Positions 42,921-50,744 of a DNA stretch of 61,703 nt are shown in pieces. The notes beneath the pieces are model-generated. The model saw only the letters and a program-made list of their open reading frames with translations, had not been told where the DNA came from and made no database searches. The stretch is taken from positions 1-61,703 of the forward strand of contig JAHABC010000010.1 of NCBI GenBank assembly GCA_018376535.1, written 5' to 3'. Both the position numbers and the translations under genes were made by a program. The stretch's first letter is position 1, and the number at the start of each line of letters is the position of its first letter. The stretch comes from Ruminococcus sp. (GTDB lineage: Bacteria > Bacillota > Clostridia > Oscillospirales > Ruminococcaceae).

Positions 42921-42943
42921 AGAACGTCAAAAAAAGACGTTCT
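42921..42943 (-). terminator. Terminator after spoIVA
   Basis: On the minus strand AGAACGTC and GACGTTCT form an 8-bp stem with a T-rich loop, followed by a T-run. Confidence 0.75.
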
Positions 42944-42969
42944 AAATAATAATAATATATATCTTATGT

Positions 42970-44445
42970 TTATAGAATAAAACAGATTAAACCACCACAA
43001 CCCTCATTGATAACTCTTTCCAAAGTTTCTTGAATTTTCAATCTAGCCTCTAGTGGCATCTTATAGAGTTTGTTGTGAAGTCCTTCGTTCACCAGTTCAT
43101 GCAAAGATTTACCAAATATATTACTTTCCCAAATCTTAACTGGATTTTCTTCAAACTCTTGGAGCATTCTCATAACCAATTCTTCGCTCTGTTTTTCCGT
43201 TCCCACTATAGGACTAACTGTAGTAGTAATATTAGCTTTCATTAGATGTATCGAAGGAGCAGAGGCTCTTAAACGAACGCCATACTTACCACCCTGTTTA
43301 ATAATTTCAGGTTCTTCCAAGGATAGTTCTTCCATAGATGGCATAACTATACCATATCCAGTAGTTTCAGCCTCAGCGAAAGCAGACTTTATTCTATCGT
43401 ACTCAAGTTTCATCTTTTGAAGTTCTGTCAATAGTGGAAGTAAATCTGCTTCACTTTGAATGTGTATTCCAGTAGTTTCGCCAAGAACCTTATAGAACAA
43501 ATTATTATCTAATATAGCGGTAATAGTAATACTTCCCTTGCCTAAATCTAGAGTATTGATATAGCAGTTTCCAAGTTCTTCGCACTTAGATAGTTTATCC
43601 ACAATAGCAGTAGCTTGTTTCATAGTAGATACTCCCTCTGCTGACTGTCTAACTGCATTGAATACATTCTCTCTAAGCCAGTGACCTTTTTCAAGACTGG
43701 TTATCCACTTAGCCGTAGAGATATTTATTTCTTTAATAGGAAAAGAATATAAAACCTCTTTGATAATATTTTTTATATCACTCTCAGAGAGTTCTAAACA
43801 GTTTATAGGAATTACTGAAGTACCATACTTCTGCGATAGTTCTTCGCACATAGTCTTGACTTGCTGAGTATTAGGATTTACACAGTTCATAACTACTGCA
43901 AAAGGTTTTTTAATCTCTTTAAGTTCGTTGATAACTCTTTCTTCACACTCTTGATATTCTTCTCTAGGAATATCGGATATAGAACCATCAGTAGTTACGA
44001 CCAATCCAATGGTAGAGTGTTCCGTAATTACCTTTTGAGTGCCAATCTCCGATGCCATACTAAACGGAACTTCTTCTTCAAACCAAGGAGTTCTAACCAT
44101 TCTAGGCATTTCATTTTCTATATATCCAAGGGAACTAGGAACTATATACCCTACGCAATCAATCATACGAACGTTAAGGGAGGTATTTTCTCCTAAAGAT
44201 ATATTTACTGCATCTTCTGGAATAAACTTAGGTTCGGTAGTCATGATAGTCTTACCTGCTGAAGATTGTGGCAACTCATCAATAGCACGTTCTTTTCTGT
44301 AGTCGCTGTCTATATTAGGAATAACTAAAGTTTCCATAAATCTTTTAATAAAAGTAGATTTACCAGTTCTAACAGGTCCTACCACACCAATATAGATATC
44401 ACCCTCAGTACGTCTAGCTATATCATTGTAAATATCTTTTACCAT
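42970..44445 (-). CDS. spoIVA: Stage IV sporulation protein A, coat morphogenetic ATPase
   Basis: A 491-aa SpoIVA. It hydrolyses ATP and polymerises on the forespore outer surface to form the platform for coat assembly. Walker A is GPVRTGKS (23-30), the switch-like region is MIDCVGY, and the TRAFAC-type Sensor threonines lie in GKTIMTTEP. The C-terminal region with NKLYKMPLEARLKIQETLERVINEGCGGLICFIL is the conserved membrane-curvature and polymerisation end. Length matches the family (about 490). It lies 18 bp downstream of the SipL-like gene, so they are probably one sporulation operon under mother-cell sigma control. Confidence 0.97.
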   Translation of the reverse strand: MVKDIYNDIARRTEGDIYIGVVGPVRTGKSTFIKRFMETLVIPNIDSDYRKERAIDELPQSSAGKTIMTTEPKFIPEDAVNISLGENTSLNVRMIDCVGYIVPSSLGYIENEMPRMVRTPWFEEEVPFSMASEIGTQKVITEHSTIGLVVTTDGSISDIPREEYQECEERVINELKEIKKPFAVVMNCVNPNTQQVKTMCEELSQKYGTSVIPINCLELSESDIKNIIKEVLYSFPIKEINISTAKWITSLEKGHWLRENVFNAVRQSAEGVSTMKQATAIVDKLSKCEELGNCYINTLDLGKGSITITAILDNNLFYKVLGETTGIHIQSEADLLPLLTELQKMKLEYDRIKSAFAEAETTGYGIVMPSMEELSLEEPEIIKQGGKYGVRLRASAPSIHLMKANITTTVSPIVGTEKQSEELVMRMLQEFEENPVKIWESNIFGKSLHELVNEGLHNKLYKMPLEARLKIQETLERVINEGCGGLICFIL

Positions 44446-44463
44446 AATAAAACACCTCTATTT

Positions 44464-46014
44464 TTAGTTAGATATTGGAATTAAAATCATGCCATCAGTT
44501 TGAAGTATTCTACTATCAAGATTATTTTCCTCGATAACGCTTTCAGCAGAAGTACTATATTTTTTAGCGATATCCCAAATATCTTCATTTTTAATACCGT
44601 AGTATAGTTTAATAGAATAATCGCCATCACGTTGTTTTTTAGCGTTTTCGTCAACAGATATATCAGCAAGAGCCTCAACCAATCTATTTTCGTATGTAAT
44701 GCCGTTTAATGATACATCAGCTTTAATTGAAATCTCCTTATTAGAGTTCATATTATACGAACACGAACTTACTACTAAAAATGGTTCAAGGCAAGTATTT
44801 TCAGAAATCAAAGGTATAGGAATAGAATAATCAAAGCCACAATCCTTTTCAAGAACCACAACCATATTAGATGTATTTTCGGCTAATACACAATATTGAA
44901 TAACACCCATCAAATTAATAGATTTAGTATCTAAATCCACACGGTAGGATACATTTTTTATACTAGCCCAGCAATCGCAAACGGTAGATATTTCACCGTC
45001 ATTATATTCAAGGAGTTCTTTAAGTTGGAACTGTTCATCTAGTTTAGTAGGTGGAAGGCTTATCTTAATAGTAGAAGATTGAGTATCGCATAGATAAGAA
45101 GTAGAATAAGCATCGGTTACTATACTAGTAGAGATATCTTTACTAGATACGCATTTTAATCTAAGAGTTATATCGCAAGTTATGTTTCTCATGGCGTTAT
45201 TTTCATCTGGATTAGTAGTAATATCACAAGATACCACTTCACCTAAAACATTGTTAGTATAAGAAGTATCTAGTCCGTCAGTATCGATTATTTGGCTAAA
45301 TGGAAAAGAAAATGACATAGTTTCAGGCAAAGGATTTTCCTTATCTGGATTGTATAATAGTTTAATACATACTTCACCTTTAGCGACTATCTTTTCAGCT
45401 ATATTTTTTACTTCCATGATATTCAAACTAGTTTCATACTTCAATACATTAGATACTGGTGGCTTTGATGTAGGTATAACAGTATCTTCAGTAAATATAG
45501 CGGTCTTTTCGGCACAAACTTTAGATATTGTATAGCTCAACGGAACTTTTTTCAATTGAACGTTCATACCAAAAGCATCGCAGATAATAGACTGTTCTTT
45601 AAAACAGTTTACTTTAACTTTAACAGATATAGCACCTCTAATATCCAACCTACGCTTATTTACTACACGACAGTTTATATAGTCAACTTTAGGAATAATA
45701 TCCACATTAGAATTACTACAAGATTTACCAAATTCAACGGTTCGTGAGTAGTTCATTTTTTGATGTATACATCTAACAGAGCAATCATGTTCACTACAGT
45801 ATAGCACTCTAACAGATACTACCATCTCATAAGATACTCTATCATCAGTAACATTTTGAGATACTATTTTACTATCAGTAACGCATTTAATAACTCTAAA
45901 TATGTCAGGGCAGTAATCTGGGAGTATACAATCCAACTCAACAGATTGTTCATGTGTACCCTCGAACACCACCTCATTAATCGAAATCAATTCTTTGTTT
46001 ACCTTAAAATCCAT
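44464..46014 (-). CDS. SipL-like spore coat protein (DUF3794 repeats and LysM)
   Basis: A 516-aa protein beginning MDFKVNKELISINEVVFEG. Two or more DUF3794/SPOCS-type domains fill most of it (VELDCILPDYCPDIFRVIKC near residue 25 is the signature; a second unit starts near 170-180, a third near 310-330). A C-terminal LysM module (about 468-516) reads YYGIKNEDIWDIAKKYSTSAESVIEENNL. This matches SipL of C. difficile, whose LysM domain binds SpoIVA. It is directly upstream of spoIVA here, which supports that role: linking the coat layer to SpoIVA on the forespore. No signal peptide, as expected for a mother-cell protein. Confidence 0.9.
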   Translation of the reverse strand: MDFKVNKELISINEVVFEGTHEQSVELDCILPDYCPDIFRVIKCVTDSKIVSQNVTDDRVSYEMVVSVRVLYCSEHDCSVRCIHQKMNYSRTVEFGKSCSNSNVDIIPKVDYINCRVVNKRRLDIRGAISVKVKVNCFKEQSIICDAFGMNVQLKKVPLSYTISKVCAEKTAIFTEDTVIPTSKPPVSNVLKYETSLNIMEVKNIAEKIVAKGEVCIKLLYNPDKENPLPETMSFSFPFSQIIDTDGLDTSYTNNVLGEVVSCDITTNPDENNAMRNITCDITLRLKCVSSKDISTSIVTDAYSTSYLCDTQSSTIKISLPPTKLDEQFQLKELLEYNDGEISTVCDCWASIKNVSYRVDLDTKSINLMGVIQYCVLAENTSNMVVVLEKDCGFDYSIPIPLISENTCLEPFLVVSSCSYNMNSNKEISIKADVSLNGITYENRLVEALADISVDENAKKQRDGDYSIKLYYGIKNEDIWDIAKKYSTSAESVIEENNLDSRILQTDGMILIPISN

Positions 46015-46359
46015 ATTTTACCTCCAAAAGATATATAAGTTTTTGTACACAATAATTATATTTAAGATATTCTAAAAATATTACTTAGTATCATAACATA
46101 TTTTTATCTATTTATAAAAATGTTCAACTATAGCGATACTTTTATATAAAGTTCATGATGCTATAAAATACTCAAGATATACTTTAATGGATTTTAGTAT
46201 ATTATCATACTATATATAGATGAAAATCTATTATAATACATGGTGTATTATGTATGTTGCATAAAATACCATATCTATTTTTAAGTATTATGTACAACAT
46301 ATTAAAATATTGTATATAAGAGGATTTGTTAATATTTTGTGAACATAGTATTATTTTTC
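46015..46359. other. Gene-poor AT-rich gap with possible hairpins
   Basis: No supported gene in 345 bp. One long hairpin is visible at 46241-46271 (TGGTGTATTATG with CATAAAATACCA, 11 of 12 pairs, 7-nt loop). The 46015 side must also hold the sipL-spoIVA promoter, which I cannot pin down. A small RNA is possible but not demonstrated. Confidence 0.5.
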
Positions 46360-46388
46360 TTGACTTATTACAAATAAAAAACTATAAT
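46360..46388 (+). promoter_or_regulatory. Promoter of the second antiporter gene
   Basis: TTGACT (46360-46365), a 17-bp spacer and TATAAT (46383-46388). Confidence 0.82.
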
Positions 46389-46392
46389 ATTA

Positions 46393-46435
46393 GATGGTGC
46401 TTTGGAATGTATAAAATATTCTGAAGTGTTCCATC
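46393..46435 (+). promoter_or_regulatory. Structured 5' leader of the second antiporter gene
   Basis: A long hairpin begins at the likely transcription start: GATGG pairs with CCATC, a 2-nt bulge follows, and a further run of about 11 pairs including several G-T wobbles (TGCTTTGGAAT with ATTCTGAAGTG) closes on a 9-nt loop. No terminator follows. It does not resemble the fluoride aptamer found before the first antiporter. Function unknown. Confidence 0.5.
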
Positions 46436-46467
46436 AAAATTAAATATTTTTAAAGAGGTGTTATTTT

Positions 46468-47748
46468 ATGGAAGAGTATCAATTTCTTTTATCCATTGCG
46501 ATAATACTACTTTCAACTAAAGTTTTAGGCTTAGTTTCTAAAAAGATAAAGTTGCCACAAGTAGTAGGTTCGCTAGTAGCAGGTTTGATTATCGGTCCAG
46601 CATGTTTGAAGATAGTACCATCTACTGAATTTTTGAGTAACATTTCCGAATTGGGTGTTATTGTTCTAATGTTTGCAGCAGGTTTGGAAACAGATATTAA
46701 AGAACTAAAAAAGTGTGGATTAGCTTCATTTATAATCGCAATGATAGGCGTAATCGTTCCACTTGTAGGAGGATACTTAGTATTCGCCCCATTTAACGAA
46801 AGTACAGCAGATGCTACTAAAGTTTTCTATGAAAACGTCTTTATGGGATTGATTTTAACTGCAACATCGGTAAGTATAACCGTAGAAACTTTAAAAGAGT
46901 TGGGAAAACTTTCTACTAGAGCAGGTAACGCAATCTTAGGTGCTGCCCTAATAGATGATATCTTAGGAATAATAGCTTTAACTTTAGTTACAAGTTTAGC
47001 ACCATCAGATGACCCTACTGTAGAAAAACCAGTAGTTGGCATTGTTCTATTAAAGATACTACTATTCTTTGTAGTTGCATTTGTAGCTTGTTTTCTATTC
47101 CACAAAATCTTCAACGATTGGACTACCAAAAAGGGTAAGGATATGAGAAGATTTGTAATAACAAGTTTTGTATTCTGCCTAGCACTTTCATATATTGCCG
47201 AAGTAGGTTTTGGCGTTGCTGATATAACTGGTGCATTCTTTGCTGGTGTAGCAATATCTGGAACTAAAGAATGTAGCTACGTTACTAACAGATTTGAAAC
47301 ATTATCATATATGTTACTATCGCCAATATTCTTTGCAAGTATAGGCTTAAAGGTAGAACTTTCTAGCATGAGCGGAAAGATTATCTTATTTACAGTACTT
47401 ATAACAATAATTGCACTATTAACTAAAGTTGTAGGTTGTGGTTTAGGTGCATTAGCTTGTAAATATTCCTCAAAAGAGGCTCTACAGATTGGTGTAGGTA
47501 TGATATCCCGTGGTGAAGTTGCTTTAATAATCGCTAATAAGGGTGCTGCCATGGGCTTAATAGATACTGAAAAGTATTTTGGTCCAATAGTAATAATGGT
47601 AGTAATAACTACAGTAGTTACACCAATACTATTAAAAGTCGTATTTAAAGATAAAGAAGATACTCATGATGGTAATATGTCACAACACTTTAACAAGCGT
47701 ATCCAATATGAAAAAGATATCCAAAACGTTTCTACTGAAAATGATTAA
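46468..47748 (+). CDS. Cation/proton antiporter (CPA2/Kef type)
   Basis: A 426-aa integral membrane exchanger with about 12 helices. Family marks are KIKLPQVVGSLVAGLIIGP (N-terminal inverted-repeat start), FAAGLETDIKELKK, the core ALIDDILGIIAL with the conserved Asp pair (about 161-168), ADITGAFFAGVAISGT, and SRGEVALIIANKGAAMG in the C-terminal half. It would exchange Na+ or K+ for H+. A cytoplasmic tail of about 35 charged residues ends it, without a TrkA-N domain. It is distinct from the riboswitch-controlled antiporter at 4.8 kb. AAAGAGGTG precedes the ATG. Confidence 0.93.
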   Translation: MEEYQFLLSIAIILLSTKVLGLVSKKIKLPQVVGSLVAGLIIGPACLKIVPSTEFLSNISELGVIVLMFAAGLETDIKELKKCGLASFIIAMIGVIVPLVGGYLVFAPFNESTADATKVFYENVFMGLILTATSVSITVETLKELGKLSTRAGNAILGAALIDDILGIIALTLVTSLAPSDDPTVEKPVVGIVLLKILLFFVVAFVACFLFHKIFNDWTTKKGKDMRRFVITSFVFCLALSYIAEVGFGVADITGAFFAGVAISGTKECSYVTNRFETLSYMLLSPIFFASIGLKVELSSMSGKIILFTVLITIIALLTKVVGCGLGALACKYSSKEALQIGVGMISRGEVALIIANKGAAMGLIDTEKYFGPIVIMVVITTVVTPILLKVVFKDKEDTHDGNMSQHFNKRIQYEKDIQNVSTEND

Positions 47749-47757
47749 TAGTACAAG

Positions 47758-47789
47758 CTCCTTGAAGTTTTAAACTTCAAGGAGTTTTT
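47758..47789. terminator. Bidirectional terminator
   Basis: CTCCTTGAAGTTT and AAACTTCAAGGAG form a 13-bp stem followed by T5, between the convergent antiporter and lysozyme genes. Confidence 0.88.
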
Positions 47790-47793
47790 CTAT

Positions 47794-48636
47794 CTATTTT
47801 AATAGTTTTTTTATAGAAATAATATCGGTAGAGTTTATTTTGCCATCTTTGTTTATATCCAAAAGGGCAGTATCCAAGTTGCCGTCATGCGTTCCCAAAA
47901 GATACTTTTTCAACATATCCACATCGATACTATCTATTTTATTATCATGGTTTAAATCTCCTAAGAGGTTTATAATATATCCGTTAAAGCCTTTTAACTT
48001 TATAATATTAGGATAGTCTATATAACAGTAATTTTTATCCACAATACCAGATATTCCATCTACAGATTTTTTATCAATCTTGTTAGTTTCTGCACCATAC
48101 TGCCAGATACCATACTTTCCAGAATAGGTACACTTGGTAGACCATTGAGCAATCCAAAGAGTATATTTATCTTTTATGGTATCATTGAAGTAGTTATTAA
48201 CATAATCCAAATTACCATATACGCCTACAAAGTAGCCATTTTGTTCCATAACAGAACAAAATTTATCTATCCAAGAAGATATTTTCTGTTTAGTGGGAGT
48301 TATTCCTTGTTTTTTAGCATAGTTAAAGCTATCATACTCCCAATCGTAGAACACTGGTAAATCGATATTTCCTCTATATTTAGATATCAACTTAGTAAAA
48401 AATTGAGCTTCTTTTTTAGCTAGTGTATCAGAGTAGGCATATCCGAACCAATACACACCAATATGCAAACCATACTTTATAGCGTTCTTGATATTACTAT
48501 GAAAACACTTATCTATATTAGAAGTTCCATACCCTGCACGAATAATCACACCTTGAACACCATCAGCTTTTACTTTTTTGAAGTCTATATCGCCATTGTG
48601 AGAAGATACATCGATTAACTTATACAAGATATTCAT
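47794..48636 (-). CDS. GH25 lysozyme with C-terminal dockerin, no signal peptide
   Basis: A 280-aa protein. The GH25 domain (about 7-200) has LIDVSSHNGDIDFKKVKADGV at the N-terminus (catalytic Asp), IIRAGYGTS, IGVYWFGYA, and LPVFYDWEYD (Asp/Glu pair, about 94-103), then WIAQW and GIWQYG. The C-terminus is a type I dockerin with two calcium loops, GDLNHDNKIDSID and LDINKDGKINSTD. It should cut the MurNAc-GlcNAc bond of peptidoglycan and bind a cohesin. Oddly, the catalytic domain starts within 7 residues of the ATG, and the in-frame codons upstream reach a stop without a signal peptide. AAAGG supports the ATG. How it is exported is unclear. Confidence 0.92.
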   Translation of the reverse strand: MNILYKLIDVSSHNGDIDFKKVKADGVQGVIIRAGYGTSNIDKCFHSNIKNAIKYGLHIGVYWFGYAYSDTLAKKEAQFFTKLISKYRGNIDLPVFYDWEYDSFNYAKKQGITPTKQKISSWIDKFCSVMEQNGYFVGVYGNLDYVNNYFNDTIKDKYTLWIAQWSTKCTYSGKYGIWQYGAETNKIDKKSVDGISGIVDKNYCYIDYPNIIKLKGFNGYIINLLGDLNHDNKIDSIDVDMLKKYLLGTHDGNLDTALLDINKDGKINSTDIISIKKLLK

Positions 48637-48729
48637 AAATATATCAAAACCTTTCTTATCTTAATAAAATCCCTCTCATAATAGATACTCAAAGTATATA
48701 AAATATGTTCTCTGTAGTACATAAACATA

Positions 48730-48767
48730 AAAAAAAATCACGATGTACTAAATTAAGCACATCGTGA
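48730..48767 (-). terminator. Terminator of the cysteine-rich small gene
   Basis: On the minus strand TCACGATGT and ACATCGTGA form a 9-bp stem (12-nt loop) followed by a run of T, about 44 bp after the stop codon at 48811. Confidence 0.82.
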
Positions 48768-48810
48768 ATATAATTAACTAGATAGTTATGAAACGCAATC
48801 TTTAATTAGA

Positions 48811-48981
48811 TTAACAGCCACAGCCACAACCACCGCAACCATTGTCACAACCACAACCGTTGTTACAGTTACAACCGTTGTTATATCCACAACCATTATT
48901 GCCTCCACAACAACAGAATAATAGAATTAAAATAATAATCCACCAACAGCAACCTCCACCGAAACCGCAACCATAATTCAT
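48811..48981 (-). CDS. 56-aa cysteine/glycine-rich membrane-anchored peptide
   Basis: A short gene with AAAGGAGTC 7 nt before its ATG, its own terminator, and an intact frame. The peptide starts MNYGCGFGGGCCWW, continues with a hydrophobic stretch IIILILLF (15-22), then CCCGGNNGCGY and Asn/Gly/Cys repeats to the end (CGCDNGCGGCGCGC). Fifteen of 56 residues are Cys. The N-terminal Gly-rich start plus one short helix resembles the tiny YjcZ-type sporulation membrane proteins of Bacilli, but the Cys-rich tail is extra. It could be a spore-coat cross-linking peptide or a metal binder; both are guesses. Confidence 0.75.
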   Translation of the reverse strand: MNYGCGFGGGCCWWIIILILLFCCCGGNNGCGYNNGCNCNNGCGCDNGCGGCGCGC

Positions 48982-49147
48982 ATTAAAAGACTCCTTTAAC
49001 TAAAAATTTAAAACGGAAGTATACTATTTAAAGTAAGATTATATAGTTCTTTTTTTAGAACTTTAATCTGTATCCGTTTCATAATACATAATATGCATTG
49101 GATTTTTTTTGGTTACATATTTTTCTAGACTAATCATTAAAAAATAC

Positions 49148-49176
49148 TTGACTTGAATTAAAAAAAAGAGTATTAT
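49148..49176 (+). promoter_or_regulatory. Promoter of galT
   Basis: TTGACT (49148-49153), a 17-bp spacer and TATTAT (49171-49176). Confidence 0.7.
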
Positions 49177-49212
49177 TAGTATAATAAAAATAGCTTGAAA
49201 GGATATTTAAAT

Positions 49213-50706
49213 ATGAATACTTATATTGATAAACTAGTATCTTATGCCATTAAAAAAAATTTAATCGAAATGGAAGATGCTACTTATTGCACTAATAGAG
49301 TTTTAGCTCTACTACAATGTGATGACTACTCCCCTACTGGAGAAACTTTTACTGAAAACGATACCATTGCTGAAATATTAGATAGTCTACTTAAATATGC
49401 CTCTAGTAAAAACTTAGTAGATTATGAAAGTATTGTAAGTAAAGATATCTTTGATACCGAAATTATGGGAATATTTACAGATAGACCATCTAATATTACA
49501 AAAAAATTTTATAGCTTATATGAGCAATCCCCTGAACTAGCTACCCAATACTTTTATAAACTATCTAATGATAACAACTATATCAGAAAAGATAGAATAG
49601 ACAAGAATATCAAATGGACAACGCCATCGGAATATGGTAATATAGAAATTACTATAAATATGTCCAAACCAGAAAAAGACCCTAAAGCTATAGCTTTAGC
49701 TGGTAAACAGAAGTCTGTAGCATATCCAAAGTGTCAACTATGTATGCAGAACGTTGGATACAAAGGCAGAGTTAATCACCCTGCAAGAGCAAATCATAGA
49801 GTTATCCCAGTAGAAATATGTGGACAACCTTGGGGATTTCAATACTCACCATATGTATACTACAATGAACATTGTATACTATTAAATCAAGCACATACAC
49901 CAATGAAAATAGATAGGTCTGCATTTGAAAAACTTCTTGATTTCGTTGAAAAGTTTCCACACTATATAATAGGTTCTAATGCAGATTTGCCTATAGTTGG
50001 AGGTTCTATACTTAGTCACGAACATTTTCAAGGTGGAAATCATGAGTTTGCTATGATGTCAGCACCATCAGAAAAAGATTACTCCATAAAAGGCTTTGAG
50101 GACGTTACAGTATCAAGAGTTAAATGGCCTATGTCCGTAGTTAGATTAACTAGTTCCAATAAAGATAGTCTTTTAAATCTTGCTGATAAGATACTAAACT
50201 CTTGGAGAAACTACTCCGATGAAGATGTGTTTATCTTTGCTGAAACAGATGGAGTTCCACATAATACTATAACTCCGATAGCTTGTTTTAAAGATGATAA
50301 ATACATTCTAAACTTAGTACTAAGAAACAATATAACTACAGAACTATATCCATTAGGAGTATATCACCCACACCAAGAACTACATCACATAAAAAAGGAA
50401 AACATCGGTTTAATAGAAGTCATGGGATTGGCTGTACTTCCTGCTAGACTATATCATGAATTAAAACTACTATCTAAAGTCATGGCAAACAATGAAGATG
50501 TATCTCAATATGAGGAACTTCAAAAACACGCCGATTGGTCTAAAGAAGTATTATCTAAACACCCAGAATTGAACTCTACTAACGCTTACGATATACTACT
50601 TCAAGAAACAGGTTTAGTATTCACTAAAGTTCTTGAACACGCAGGAGTATTCAAACGTGATTTACAAGGCTTATCTGCTTTTGATAAGTTTATCCAAAGT
50701 ATATAA
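49213..50706 (+). CDS. galT: Galactose-1-phosphate uridylyltransferase (class II)
   Basis: A 497-aa enzyme of the long Firmicutes GalT type, which swaps UMP between UDP-glucose and galactose-1-phosphate in the Leloir pathway. Marks are CQLCMQNVGYKGRVNHPARANHRVIP (about 177-202), the nucleotide-transfer HxH-type motif LSHEHFQGGNHEF (about 265), NTITPIACF and VYHPHQELHHIKKENIGLIEVMG. The ATG at 49213 fits AAAGGAT; a TTG at 49195 is in the Shine-Dalgarno. No galK or galE is adjacent. Galactose would come from plant or host glycans. Confidence 0.93.
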   Translation: MNTYIDKLVSYAIKKNLIEMEDATYCTNRVLALLQCDDYSPTGETFTENDTIAEILDSLLKYASSKNLVDYESIVSKDIFDTEIMGIFTDRPSNITKKFYSLYEQSPELATQYFYKLSNDNNYIRKDRIDKNIKWTTPSEYGNIEITINMSKPEKDPKAIALAGKQKSVAYPKCQLCMQNVGYKGRVNHPARANHRVIPVEICGQPWGFQYSPYVYYNEHCILLNQAHTPMKIDRSAFEKLLDFVEKFPHYIIGSNADLPIVGGSILSHEHFQGGNHEFAMMSAPSEKDYSIKGFEDVTVSRVKWPMSVVRLTSSNKDSLLNLADKILNSWRNYSDEDVFIFAETDGVPHNTITPIACFKDDKYILNLVLRNNITTELYPLGVYHPHQELHHIKKENIGLIEVMGLAVLPARLYHELKLLSKVMANNEDVSQYEELQKHADWSKEVLSKHPELNSTNAYDILLQETGLVFTKVLEHAGVFKRDLQGLSAFDKFIQSI

Positions 50707-50711
50707 AAATC

Positions 50712-50744
50712 AAGAACGCTTATTAATATAAGCGTTCTTTTTTT
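50712..50744. terminator. Terminator between galT and the PBP gene
   Basis: AAGAACGCTTAT and ATAAGCGTTCTT form a 12-bp stem with a 4-nt loop, then T7. Confidence 0.9.

Noticed and set aside
44487..46038. Small open frames antisense or shifted within the SipL-like gene
   Set aside because: They lack ribosome binding sites and overlap fully with a well-supported gene.
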